Part shown: positions 26,700-34,131 of the stretch, piece by piece | How positions within the stretch are numbered: the stretch's first letter is position 1 | How the letters are laid out: every line of letters begins with the position of its first letter | IMG/VR virus record: IMGVR_UViG_3300048597_000653 | Coordinates: 1-53,624 of that record | Origin: a virus | Strand: one strand, 5' to 3' | Length of the DNA stretch: 53,624 nucleotides | Notes under the pieces: generated by a model | The model's database searches: none | What the model saw: only the letters and a program-made list of their open reading frames with translations | Told to the model about the DNA's origin: nothing | Made by a program: the position numbers and the translations under genes

Positions 26700-26957
26700 A
26701 TGACCCAAGAACTCACGCAACCAACCTTGAACGTCGATTGGTCCAACGACCAGTTGTTCTTTACCCACGAATGGTGGGACGAGACCTCGATGTGGGACAG
26801 CGACCCATCGGTCCGCTACTGCTACGGCAGTGAGTGCTATGAACGTAAGTTGCGAGCACGAGTCCCGATCGCGTTCAAAAACTGCGACGAACTGATCGAT
26901 GCCTTCATCTGCTGGATGATTGACAACTATCCGGACATCGAAGGCTTTTGGGTCTAA
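26700..26957 (+). CDS. Small hypothetical protein, 85 aa
   Basis: Rich in Trp and Asp (DQLFFTHEWWDETSMWDSD). ATG at 26700 is six bases after the preceding stop. No hydrophobic helix or cysteine motif is seen. No family is recognised. Confidence 0.6.
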   Translation: MTQELTQPTLNVDWSNDQLFFTHEWWDETSMWDSDPSVRYCYGSECYERKLRARVPIAFKNCDELIDAFICWMIDNYPDIEGFWV

Positions 26958-26965
26958 GGACAACC

Positions 26966-27283
26966 ATGCAATTCAGGAACCCGACTAAAGAGCAGATTAA
27001 CATCTGCAACTCCAGAGAAGCGCGCTACCGGGAGAAGAAGGACGCAACAGGCAGATTGTTCTGCCAGGGCGACGTCTTCTTTTTACGGTATACGGATTTC
27101 AACACTTACCAGAGCCGTTGGTACTCCTTCCAACTTATCGATTTGAATGAGGGATCAGGGAAACATCGGGTCCGTTCAATGGACACAGGGCACTTGCTGA
27201 ATATAGGTAATGAAATCTTCATAGGCAGCATCATCATCGGCAATCTACCCCTCAACCAGTTCGAGTTCTGCAACGGCCTATGA
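26966..27283 (+). CDS. Hypothetical protein, 105 aa
   Basis: The ATG at 26966 (MQFRNPTKEQINI) has AAGGA upstream, better than the 26948 ATG. The beta-rich core (RWYSFQLIDLNEGSG, NEIFIGSIIIGNLPL) suggests a small barrel. It is joined to the next gene by an ATGA overlap. No family is known to me. Confidence 0.6.
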   Translation: MQFRNPTKEQINICNSREARYREKKDATGRLFCQGDVFFLRYTDFNTYQSRWYSFQLIDLNEGSGKHRVRSMDTGHLLNIGNEIFIGSIIIGNLPLNQFEFCNGL

Positions 27284-27474
27284 GCGACACCTTTGCAAAG
27301 GTCGAAGAGGTTCCCGCCGAGCGGCTCGCGAAGTGCCGCCAGATGCAGGACTTCTTGACCATTCGACGAATGCAGCCTCTTAAACCACTCACGACGGTTC
27401 ACTGGATACAGATGGCGGCTCGCATCGAGAGTCGTCCCTACCTTCCGCAGTCAGGAACAAATGAACCAAGCTGA
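27280..27474 (+). CDS. Small hypothetical protein, 64 aa
   Basis: ATGA overlap with the preceding gene and a 14-base overlap with the following one. Short helical sequence (AERLAKCRQMQDFLTIRRMQ). No domain is recognised; accepted mainly because of its place in the overlapping chain. Confidence 0.5.
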   Translation: MSDTFAKVEEVPAERLAKCRQMQDFLTIRRMQPLKPLTTVHWIQMAARIESRPYLPQSGTNEPS

Positions 27475-27832
27475 AGAACTTCTCGTCAAGGCGCTGCGAT
27501 CGGGCAAGTACCAGCAGGGTACAGGCGTTCTCAAACAACAATGTGGCGAGGACTTCTTGCTTTGCTGTCTGGGTGTTGCAAGCGAAGTTTACCAGGAAGT
27601 AGCCGGCGACCTGGAGGTGTTGACCGTTCAGATAGAAGGCAAGAAATGTGTTTGTTTTGATGACAGAATTGCAGTTCTTCCAGCAAAGGTCCAACAATGG
27701 CTGGGCTGGAAAAGCTGCGCTGGTAGCCTAGATAACGGTAGCTCTTTGACGGCATTTAACGACACCTTAACGCCGTTCAGTGAAATTGCTGACCTCATCG
27801 AGCAAGGCCGCGTGGAGAAGCTAGTTGCATGA
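27461..27832 (+). CDS. Phage-type hypothetical protein, 123 aa
   Basis: The pattern KALRSGKYQQGTGVLKQQCG followed by FLLCCLGVASEVY is a signature I know from a widespread family of unknown function in phages and mobile elements. The C-terminal part (LTAFNDTLTPFSEIADLIEQ) also fits it. ATGA overlap with the next gene. Confidence 0.7.
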   Translation: MNQAEELLVKALRSGKYQQGTGVLKQQCGEDFLLCCLGVASEVYQEVAGDLEVLTVQIEGKKCVCFDDRIAVLPAKVQQWLGWKSCAGSLDNGSSLTAFNDTLTPFSEIADLIEQGRVEKLVA

Positions 27833-28122
27833 TCCAAGTATCTCTTCATCTCAAGGTCTCTAACGCGACTGATCGCGATAAGGGTGTCACGCTAGTGCGG
27901 GACACTCGGCTGGCGTGTGTGCCGCCGATCGATAGCACAATCGTCTTGCCTGATAGCAAGTCTTCTTACGTCGTCAGGGCATTGTCACTGACGGCGGGAT
28001 ACAACTCTGTCACCGTCGTGCTCGCACCGGACCACAGCAACTTCAAGACGAAGGATCGGCCTAAGCACTTCGATGAGAAGGTCGCAAAGTATCGGGCGAA
28101 CGACTGGGAGTTGCTGCGTTGA
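27829..28122 (+). CDS. Small hypothetical protein, 97 aa
   Basis: Beta-strand-rich (VSLHLKVSNATDRD, SYVVRALSLTAGYNSVTVVL). Linked by four-base overlaps to the preceding gene (ATGA) and the following methyltransferase (TTGA). No recognised family. Confidence 0.6.
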   Translation: MIQVSLHLKVSNATDRDKGVTLVRDTRLACVPPIDSTIVLPDSKSSYVVRALSLTAGYNSVTVVLAPDHSNFKTKDRPKHFDEKVAKYRANDWELLR

Positions 28123-29030
28123 AAGCAGTTGACCTGTTTGCTGGTAGCGGAGGGTTCACGATCGGCGCCCGGCTGGCCGGGGTCGAGGTGCTATGGGCTG
28201 CCAACCACTGGCCACTCGCGGTCCAGTGCCACGCCGAGAATCACCCGGACGTCGCACATCTCTGCCAAGACCTTCAGCAAGCCGATTGGACCCAGGTGCC
28301 CGACTGCGACCTGGTGCTGGCCTCGCCCTGCTGCCAAGGGCACACCGATGCACGAGGTAAGGATCAACCGCACCACGACGCCTCGCGAGCGACCGCCTGG
28401 GCAGTGGTCTCCTGCTGCGAGATCAAGCGGCCGGTGGCCTTCATCGTGGAGAACGTGCCCGAGTTCCTGCGATGGTCGCTCTTCCCGGCTTGGCGACAAG
28501 CGATGGAGACACTGGGCTACCATCTTACCACGGCGGTGCTGGACGCGGCCGACGTCGGCGTGCCACAGCATCGCGAGCGACTGTTCATCGTGGGATCACT
28601 CCGCGGCTCGATCCGCATCGCGCCGGGCACCAGCGCGCATGTCCCCGTGCGCGAGATCATTGGCGAAGCCCGCTGGTCACCGATCAACAAGCGGGGCAGG
28701 GCGGAGGCCACGCTCGCCCGAATCGCAGCCGGCCGAGAGCGGTTCGGCCGCCGCTTCGTGATGCCGTATTACAAGTCAGGCTCGGGTCTGACGGGGCGTT
28801 CCCTCGACCGGCCGCTGGGCACGGTCACAACGGTCGATCGCTGGGCACTGGTGGACGGCGACCGCATGCGGATGCTCTCGGTCGAGGAATACCGGCGGGC
28901 GATGAGCTTCCCCGACGATTACAAGCTACCGCGCACGAAGAGGGAAGCTGTCAAGCTACTGGGCAACGCCGTTCCGCCACGCCTGGCATGTCATGTCATT
29001 CAGCAAACGATCGAGGGACTCGCGGCATGA
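28119..29030 (+). CDS. DNA cytosine-C5 methyltransferase
   Basis: Methylates cytosine at C5 in a specific DNA sequence. Motif I DLFAGSGGF (residues 5-13), motif IV SPCCQGHT with the catalytic Cys at C71 (PCCQ instead of the usual PCQ), motif VI ENV (111-113), motif VIII QHRERLF (about 151) and motif X GNAVPP near the end are all present. The 303 residues suggest a short target-recognition region. It uses a TTG start at 28119 with GGGAG upstream, overlapping the preceding stop. No restriction gene is adjacent, so it is an orphan, probably for self-protection. Confidence 0.92.
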   Translation: MKAVDLFAGSGGFTIGARLAGVEVLWAANHWPLAVQCHAENHPDVAHLCQDLQQADWTQVPDCDLVLASPCCQGHTDARGKDQPHHDASRATAWAVVSCCEIKRPVAFIVENVPEFLRWSLFPAWRQAMETLGYHLTTAVLDAADVGVPQHRERLFIVGSLRGSIRIAPGTSAHVPVREIIGEARWSPINKRGRAEATLARIAAGRERFGRRFVMPYYKSGSGLTGRSLDRPLGTVTTVDRWALVDGDRMRMLSVEEYRRAMSFPDDYKLPRTKREAVKLLGNAVPPRLACHVIQQTIEGLAA

Positions 29031-29485
29031 GAATGTTCCAAGGGCTGAGCATCGATCAAGCGAAAAAGTGTTTGAACCTCACGGTGCAATGCCGCCCGAC
29101 CATGCACATCTCGTTCCGCGATATCGGTTCGATAATGACAGGTATCGAATGGAACACGTTCAATCAATGGATCGAACACAACGACCAAATACCAACCGGC
29201 TGCAAAGACTCGCAAGGTGAACTGATCTTTGCCGGTGATATTCTCGAACGCTATTACAACGAGTTCTACCCGATCGCGCGTGGTCAGGTACTTTGGAAGC
29301 CGGAGTATGCGGCGTACGTGCTTCAAGGATCATTTGCAGATGGAGGCGGATGGCACACGTTCAACCTGAAAGACTCTCGCAGCTACCGAAAGGTCGGCGA
29401 TAAAACCACGCCGGGCGCCCTCTATCCAGCGATGAAAGTAGCCAGCGGTGGATTGTTCCCAGAGATGCCGAGCAGTCTGCAATGA
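29027..29485 (+). CDS. YopX-like protein, 152 aa
   Basis: The ATG at 29027 overlaps the methyltransferase stop (ATGA). The longer frame from 28472 runs across the methyltransferase gene and is rejected. The segment TGCKDSQGELIFAGDIL followed by GQVLWKPEYAAYVL is the pattern of YopX-type phage proteins (TGLKDKNGKEIYEGDI...). Their function is unknown. Its N-terminal about 60 residues are additional. Confidence 0.65.
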   Translation: MRMFQGLSIDQAKKCLNLTVQCRPTMHISFRDIGSIMTGIEWNTFNQWIEHNDQIPTGCKDSQGELIFAGDILERYYNEFYPIARGQVLWKPEYAAYVLQGSFADGGGWHTFNLKDSRSYRKVGDKTTPGALYPAMKVASGGLFPEMPSSLQ

Positions 29486-29661
29486 TTACTGCCATCACGA
29501 TCTGCGACAGTTGCTCAACCTTTCTCGTGCCAGCGATCCAAGAGACGACATGTCCAAGCTGCTGTGGTATTCTTCGGCCCGTACCGACTGCTTGGGTGCC
29601 TTGGCAGGAACGCCTCGCCCGAATTGTCGATCTGCTAGTCCAACTTCGCTATCAGGAGTGA
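29482..29661 (+). CDS. Zinc-ribbon microprotein, 59 aa
   Basis: Found by translating the gap: ATG at 29482 overlaps the preceding stop (ATGA) and the frame closes at 29661. It contains CDSC and CPSCC about 16 residues apart, typical of a zinc ribbon, followed by a helical tail (WQERLARIVDLLVQLRY). Likely a DNA- or protein-binding microprotein; function unknown. Confidence 0.7.
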   Translation: MITAITICDSCSTFLVPAIQETTCPSCCGILRPVPTAWVPWQERLARIVDLLVQLRYQE

Positions 29662-29668
29662 TTTTGCC

Positions 29669-30052
29669 ATGCGTAGCTTCCTTCTACTGACACTCATTGC
29701 GGTCTGCGGATGCGCCAAGCCAATCGAGCCCGTCATTCCGACAAAGCCAGCACCGGTAGACAACAGCGACATCGAGCAGATCCGCGACGAAGCGCTGGGC
29801 AATATCAAAACGATCGAGCAGTCGTATCAGGCCGCGGTCGATTCAGGCGACTACCTTGCCGCCGCCGACAACATGTGCCGCATCGCCAAGCTGAACGGCG
29901 AGGCGACGGAGAACGCCGTCTTGCAGGCCTTTCGCGAAGTGGTTCAGCACCAACATCCTGACTGGTCCCGCTCGCAGTGCGACGAAGCTGCGTTCGACGA
30001 GCACAAGAAACGAGCAACGGAGTGCCGACAACTCATTGAGAAATATAAGTGA
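29669..30052 (+). CDS. Predicted lipoprotein, 127 aa
   Basis: The N-terminus MRSFLLLTLIAVCGCAKP is a short lipoprotein signal with C15 as the likely lipidated cysteine. The mature part has a proline-rich spacer then a helical domain (IEQIRDEALGNIKTIEQSYQ, then AAADNMCRIAKLNGEATENA). CAGGAG precedes the ATG at 29669. It overlaps the next gene by four bases (GTGA). It is the only clear exported protein in this array; an entry-exclusion-like role would be a guess. Confidence 0.7.
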   Translation: MRSFLLLTLIAVCGCAKPIEPVIPTKPAPVDNSDIEQIRDEALGNIKTIEQSYQAAVDSGDYLAAADNMCRIAKLNGEATENAVLQAFREVVQHQHPDWSRSQCDEAAFDEHKKRATECRQLIEKYK

Positions 30053-30591
30053 TACCCAAGTACGACGTCTTCGACATCCATGTTCAGTTCTCTCAGGATC
30101 TCCACCCTGGTGTTCACCGCTGGGAATGGCCTGGCAGGCCCACGCTTCCAGAGAATCGGACCTGGAATAGCCTCACTTTCTGCAAGATGCCACGCGACCG
30201 AACCACCTTGGACGCGATGCGCGAACAGGTGCAGAAGGAACTGCCAAGCCTCTTTGCCCGGCAGAAGCTGCGAGTGGACAACCCAGGCGATATCGACATC
30301 GCAATCAGCCACGCGGAACGCGCCTGGTGCTGGGGGTGGTTCGACCACTGGACGTATGACGTTGGACTGGACGATCAGGCCTATCTCGATTCGTTCCAAG
30401 ATCACGTCGATGCCGTGATGTTAGAAGACCGTCGTGCCGGTCGCGAGCCTGGCTATGCATTGATGAACGCCGAAGACCGTTGGCGGTGGCACGGCCGGGA
30501 CGGAGATGGGAGCCCAGACGCCAAGCAGGTGGCCGCGCCCTGTCGCTGCACCAACTGCAAGAAGTACGGCGTCGTGAGGATCCTGCACTAA
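30049..30591 (+). CDS. Hypothetical protein with C-terminal zinc ribbon, 180 aa
   Basis: GTG start at 30049 overlapping the lipoprotein stop. Trp-rich middle (AERAWCWGWFDHWTYDVGLD) and CRCTNCKK near the end, a probable metal-binding knuckle. ATG of the next gene overlaps its TAA. No family is recognised. Confidence 0.6.
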   Translation: MIPKYDVFDIHVQFSQDLHPGVHRWEWPGRPTLPENRTWNSLTFCKMPRDRTTLDAMREQVQKELPSLFARQKLRVDNPGDIDIAISHAERAWCWGWFDHWTYDVGLDDQAYLDSFQDHVDAVMLEDRRAGREPGYALMNAEDRWRWHGRDGDGSPDAKQVAAPCRCTNCKKYGVVRILH

Positions 30592-31040
30592 TGGGCTACA
30601 ACACCAAGTTCCGCGGAGTTTTTGAACTCAGCAAACAACCCAGTCCAGAGGCGATCGACAGGCTGATCGAGTTATCGCAAACTCGCCACGATCGTAGTGA
30701 ATATCCCAGCTACTATTGCCAGTGGGTGATCGACGATGACTATCGCCGGATGAAATGGGACGGCGGTGAGTCGTTCCATAATTACGTCGAATGGCTTCAG
30801 TGGATCATTGACAACATCCTCAAGCCAGAGAGCGTCTCACTCACTGGACAAGTCGAATTCACCGGAGAAGACGTCGAGGACGTCGGTGTACTGATTGTTG
30901 CCGATGACCAGAACGTGCAGATCCACAAGAAGGTGCTCGTCCCTGACGATTACGACGATTTGAAACGCTTTCGCGACTTTGTGCTCACCTCCGATTGGAG
31001 GGATGAGATCCTGGAAGCGTGGGAAAAACGTCGCGGCTAA
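30591..31040 (+). CDS. Phage-type hypothetical protein, 149 aa
   Basis: Starts at the TAATG junction (30591). The pattern MGYNTKFRGVFELSKQPSPE, then SYYCQWVIDDDYRRMKWDGG and NYVEWLQWIIDNILKP, matches a family I recall from phages and plasmids (YNTxFxGxFEL...CQW...WDGxExFYNYVEWL). Function unknown. Confidence 0.75.
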   Translation: MGYNTKFRGVFELSKQPSPEAIDRLIELSQTRHDRSEYPSYYCQWVIDDDYRRMKWDGGESFHNYVEWLQWIIDNILKPESVSLTGQVEFTGEDVEDVGVLIVADDQNVQIHKKVLVPDDYDDLKRFRDFVLTSDWRDEILEAWEKRRG

Positions 31041-31076
31041 CCTGCAACCAATATCGGGCTGGGCGGTAGTTCAAGT

Positions 31077-31385
31077 ATGTACACCGCACAAGACCGCTAT
31101 CAGTTCCAACCGTTCTACATCAAGGCCTACCGCTGGTTGCGCTGGAGGCCTTTCTTCGCTGCCAAAGCCGTCGTGATGATTGCACGATGGCTGATCTTCA
31201 GCCGGCAGATTCCTAATCACCGTGCTTGGCGAATTGGCCAGAACGCCGATCCACGTTTCCGCTATCTGAAGTCTATTTGGTTCCACTGCATGGGCGTCTG
31301 CGACGTGCGTATGAGGTGGTATTACACCACCGCTGAGGTGATGCAGGAGCTTGCTGATCGGAACGCCTTTGCAAGCTGGGATTAA
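31077..31385 (+). CDS. Hypothetical protein, 102 aa
   Basis: Aromatic-rich and basic (FYIKAYRWLRWRPFFAAKAV, then VVMIARWLIFSRQI), with one possible membrane-associated helix near residues 28-45. The ribosome-binding site is weak. No family is recognised. Confidence 0.5.
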   Translation: MYTAQDRYQFQPFYIKAYRWLRWRPFFAAKAVVMIARWLIFSRQIPNHRAWRIGQNADPRFRYLKSIWFHCMGVCDVRMRWYYTTAEVMQELADRNAFASWD

Positions 31386-31387
31386 CC

Positions 31388-31645
31388 ATGTGCCAACTCT
31401 GCGGTGGCCTCGAACTCGCGATCGTATCCGCCGTGGTTTCGGCTGGATACGTCGGCACCTACGCGATCAACACCTTGAGAGCCCGACATGAGCAACACCG
31501 TTCCTTGCCAGTTCTGCGACAAGCCGACGCCGATGCTCGGGACGAAGATGTGCAACGCCTGCTGGTCGGTGGAGCGAGGACTGAGAGACTTCCTGCGCAC
31601 GCAAGGAGGGATGGCCTACACGAAGGGCGTGATTGCAGGACTTGA
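31388..31645 (+). CDS. Doubtful small protein with N-terminal membrane helix
   Basis: Begins MCQLCGGLELAIVSAVVSAG with a plausible membrane segment, but its last two thirds overlap the better-supported 31488-31706 gene in another frame. Either the true gene is shorter through a frameshift (a TGA in another frame sits at 31489) or this frame is not expressed over its full length. Confidence 0.3.
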   Translation: MCQLCGGLELAIVSAVVSAGYVGTYAINTLRARHEQHRSLPVLRQADADARDEDVQRLLVGGARTERLPAHARRDGLHEGRDCRT

Positions 31646-31706
31646 GCGGGTCGCCAGAACCAGTCCCTACGATTGCGGTGTGAAACGCCCGATTAAGTCC
31701 ATTTGA
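31488..31706 (+). CDS. Zinc-finger microprotein, 72 aa
   Basis: CQFC and CNAC, about 15 residues apart, form a zinc ribbon at the N-terminus; the remainder is helical (WSVERGLRDFLRTQG). Its stop codon TGA overlaps the TTGACA of the following promoter. Confidence 0.7.
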   Translation: MSNTVPCQFCDKPTPMLGTKMCNACWSVERGLRDFLRTQGGMAYTKGVIAGLERVARTSPYDCGVKRPIKSI

Positions 31707-31731
31707 CATTGCACCATCATTGACGTACTGT
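31703..31731 (+). promoter_or_regulatory. Shared box, copy b, with sigma-70-like promoter
   Basis: TTGACA (31703-31708), 17-base spacer, TACTGT (31726-31731). The spacer contains CACCATCATTGAC (31712-31724), identical to copies a and c. It lies 20 bases upstream of the membrane-protein start and overlaps the stop codon of the preceding gene. Conservation of the spacer points to a second protein, or a special sigma factor, reading it. Confidence 0.7.
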
Positions 31732-31750
31732 TGATTCGGAGGGCAAAACA

Positions 31751-31981
31751 ATGCGACTTTGGTTATTTGCTGGCGCCATCGTAATTCTGTGCTGGCCGTT
31801 GTTCCGCGTGCTTTCGCAAAGCGATCCGCGGGTTGTCTTGGGAATTGCCGCAGGGCCGGTGCTTTTCGTGGCGAACCAAGCCAACCGACGCCGGGACGAG
31901 GAGTATCGCCGCGCCCGTGCCAAGGCCCGCGCAGTTCGCGAGACGTATCGCGATTCCGAAAATCTTTCTCCGTCCGTTTGA
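31751..31981 (+). CDS. Small membrane protein, 76 aa
   Basis: GGAGGG precedes the ATG at 31751. Two hydrophobic segments (LWLFAGAIVILCWPLF and VVLGIAAGPVLFVAN) are followed by a strongly basic tail (RRRDEEYRRARAKARAVRE). It stands alone between two copies of the shared box, each followed by its own start, so it is probably transcribed as a single regulated gene. Confidence 0.65.
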   Translation: MRLWLFAGAIVILCWPLFRVLSQSDPRVVLGIAAGPVLFVANQANRRRDEEYRRARAKARAVRETYRDSENLSPSV

Positions 31982-32006
31982 CATTGCACCATCATTGACG
32001 TACAGT
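31978..32006 (+). promoter_or_regulatory. Shared box, copy c, with sigma-70-like promoter
   Basis: TTGACA (31978-31983), 17-base spacer, TACAGT (32001-32006); the spacer carries CACCATCATTGAC at 31987-31999. From TTGACA to the -10 only two positions of the hexamer differ from copy b. It again overlaps a stop codon. The next translated unit downstream is a four-codon frame at 32034. Confidence 0.7.
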
Positions 32007-32033
32007 TGAGTATCCAACCGAAAGGAGACAGCC

Positions 32034-32048
32034 GTGAAGAACAACTAA
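32034..32048 (+). CDS. Four-codon open frame (M-K-N-N) after strong ribosome site
   Basis: AAAGGAG at 32021-32027 is ideally placed before GTG AAG AAC AAC TAA. The following 228 bases to the next gene (32277) have no supported frame. This may be a leader peptide, a regulatory mini-frame, or the stump of a gene cut by mutation. Confidence 0.35.
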   Translation: MKNN

Positions 32049-32276
32049 CCCCGCAGTGAGACCACCGAGAGACGAATAACCAAATACACCACACCGAAGA
32101 GAACGCAGTCCATAAGACCCAGGCTGAGAAACAGGGTCGATCACCCAGTAACAGGTGGCCTATGAGAAGCTGATGATCCACGCGAAAACCCACAACTCGA
32201 CAATTCGGACAATCTGGACGCAGTAGCCTGGCGGGCACTTTGAATCGCCCGTCAGGCCAGACCACGGGGCAGCAAG

Positions 32277-32900
32277 ATGACGGTATTTCAAAAAGAATTC
32301 ACGCACAATGGCCAACGCAACCTGATCGTCGCGACCGTCCGCTTTGACGATCAGTGCAAAAACGGCCACAGCAGTTTCTCAATCACGGCTGTTCTGTATG
32401 AACTGCGAGACGACGGCCTCGTCGGTGTGATCGCAAGTGGCTGCTTGCATGACGGCGTTCGAGAGCATTTGCCGGAACTAGCCCCGTACTTAAAGTGGCA
32501 TCTCTGCTCGACCGAAGGGCCGATGCATTACGTCGCCAACACCGTCTACCACGCAGGGGATCGCGACCACCACGGTCTGCGGAAGGGCGAAGTAAAACAA
32601 TTAAGAGACGGCCAAACACACCTCCCAGCATGGATCTTGGACGACGTACCTTTCGAGAAAAAGCACGTTGACTCACTCGACAAACCGGCACCGATCACGC
32701 TGGAATATCGCCCGTGGTGTCGAGTAGGCGAGGGCAAGGATCGAGACCTTGCAGCCGCTCGATCGTGCGCCATCTGGCCCGACGCCACGGACGAAGAACT
32801 GATCGCACCTGGCCTCGAAGAGCGGCTCCAAGCCCGCCTACCTGGGCTGCTTGCCGAGTTCCGCGCGGCGATGGAAAGCTTGGGATTCGAGTATGCCTAG
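32277..32900 (+). CDS. Phage/plasmid-type hypothetical protein, 207 aa
   Basis: ATG at 32277. The segment CSTEGPMHYVANTVYHAGDR with HGLRKGE matches a family I have seen in phages and plasmids (HYxANTxYxAGDRD..GxRKGE). Function unknown. Its C-terminal helix is ordinary. It overlaps the next gene by eight bases. Confidence 0.7.
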   Translation: MTVFQKEFTHNGQRNLIVATVRFDDQCKNGHSSFSITAVLYELRDDGLVGVIASGCLHDGVREHLPELAPYLKWHLCSTEGPMHYVANTVYHAGDRDHHGLRKGEVKQLRDGQTHLPAWILDDVPFEKKHVDSLDKPAPITLEYRPWCRVGEGKDRDLAAARSCAIWPDATDEELIAPGLEERLQARLPGLLAEFRAAMESLGFEYA

Positions 32901-33207
32901 GGCCTCGTTCCCGCTTCCAACCCAGTACCGCAGTGGCACACCCATTCGAGGCAAGTCGCACGCCGGAGCTTGGTGGAAAGGCTACCTTGCCGGCCTATCC
33001 GGCCTCTCACGCACGTCTTGTCCTTACGACCAATGGGCAACGGCCGTCGTTGGCCGCGGTCGAGTCGTACCGACCGGTGAGCGAGGCTTTGCGAGAGCGT
33101 GGTTGGACGGCCGACAAGCTGGGCAAGACGACACGACGAACGAAGTACCTGAGTGTCGGCGCGAGATGTTCCAAGCTGCGACCACAGAGATCATATCGGA
33201 GACCTAA
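32893..33207 (+). CDS. Hypothetical protein, 104 aa
   Basis: The ATG at 32893 (MPRASFPLPTQYRSGTPIRG) is preferred to 32851 because it overlaps the preceding gene only slightly. The segment SHAGAWWKGYLAGLSGLS suggests a short helical motif. Followed by a TAATG junction. No recognised family. Confidence 0.55.
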   Translation: MPRASFPLPTQYRSGTPIRGKSHAGAWWKGYLAGLSGLSRTSCPYDQWATAVVGRGRVVPTGERGFARAWLDGRQAGQDDTTNEVPECRREMFQAATTEIISET

Positions 33208-33536
33208 TGACAGCTAGCTGGTTGGAGAATCTGAAGCCGGGTGACAAAGTCGTGCTGTCTCGCGGACTGGGAACACATTGGCTTAACACCGTCGAGCGTG
33301 TTACGAAGACACTTATCATATTGGCCAACGGCAGCCGGTATCGAAAGAAGGACGGACAGCTAGCCGGTGAATCGATGTTCGGCCATAGTCAACTCGTGCA
33401 AGTAAATCCATTGATTGCTGCGCAAATGCGAAGGCAGCGTCTGATCTATGCGATCACGCATGCTAAGCCGGAGCGATTCGGCACCCTGAGCAACGACGAA
33501 CTCGAAGCATTTCTGCGAACCCTGAAAGCACCATGA
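33207..33536 (+). CDS. Hypothetical protein, 109 aa (tandem paralogue 1)
   Basis: Starts MTASWLENLKPGDKVVLSRG at a TAATG junction. Its N-terminus (NLKPGDKVVL) and C-terminus (LSNDELEAFLRTLK) are nearly repeated in the next gene. A small SH3-like N-terminal barrel is possible. ATGA overlap with its paralogue. Confidence 0.7.
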   Translation: MTASWLENLKPGDKVVLSRGLGTHWLNTVERVTKTLIILANGSRYRKKDGQLAGESMFGHSQLVQVNPLIAAQMRRQRLIYAITHAKPERFGTLSNDELEAFLRTLKAP

Positions 33537-33859
33537 GCAACTGGCTTGCTAACTTGAAACCGGGTGACGAAGTCGTCTTGGCCGCTGGCAATTACAACGA
33601 TCGCGTGGCGACAGTTGAGCGACTGACTGAAACATGCATTGTCCTTGACAGCGGTGAAATCTTCAGTCGCGTCATTCCCGATCGGCCTGCTGATTGTTCG
33701 TTCTACGGTGTTAGCTTACGGCAAGCTACCGAAGAGCGAGTCAGATCGATTCAGCGTCGTCAATTGATCCATGTGATCGCTTATGCAAAATCGGAGCAGT
33801 TCGACACGCTCAGCAACGAAGAACTGGAAGCTTTCGTTCGGACCATGAAGTCAACCTAA
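33533..33859 (+). CDS. Hypothetical protein, 108 aa (tandem paralogue 2)
   Basis: MSNWLANLKPGDEVVLAAGN at the start and LSNEELEAFVRTMK at the end match the preceding gene; the middle has diverged. A clear tandem duplication. Function unknown. Confidence 0.7.
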   Translation: MSNWLANLKPGDEVVLAAGNYNDRVATVERLTETCIVLDSGEIFSRVIPDRPADCSFYGVSLRQATEERVRSIQRRQLIHVIAYAKSEQFDTLSNEELEAFVRTMKST

Positions 33860-33873
33860 ACCAAGGATTCACT

Positions 33874-34131
33874 GTGCGATATAGCATTCGAGCTTGGGCC
33901 ATCGCAGTTGTCATTGCGGCCCTGTTGTTTCAAGTTCACGTCCTGAAATCGCGGATTGTTGATCTCAAACGGGGATACGTGTTTAACAGGGGCTGCATTG
34001 AGGATTTGCAACTCCAAGCCATGCGGATCCACTGGCGTGTGCAAGACCTTGAGCAAGAACCACCTGGGCAGATACAGATCCTGGAAAACCAGATCATCGA
34101 CTTGCAAGCGAGATTAGAAGGTCAGCCATGA
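33874..34131 (+). CDS. Membrane-anchored coiled-coil protein, 85 aa
   Basis: GTG start with AAGGA upstream. One N-terminal transmembrane helix (WAIAVVIAALLFQVHV), then a coiled-coil-like tail (VQDLEQEPPGQIQILENQII). The topology resembles small phage lysis-accessory (Rz-like) proteins, but no lysis cassette is present, so this is only a resemblance. Confidence 0.6.
   Translation: MRYSIRAWAIAVVIAALLFQVHVLKSRIVDLKRGYVFNRGCIEDLQLQAMRIHWRVQDLEQEPPGQIQILENQIIDLQARLEGQP

Noticed and set aside
28472-29026. Long open frame upstream of the YopX-like gene start
   Set aside because: It runs across the C5-methyltransferase in another frame; the ATGA junction at 29027 gives the sensible start.
33874-34131. 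Rz-like lysis protein
   Set aside because: Topology alone fits; no holin, endolysin or nested Rz1-type lipoprotein is present around it.
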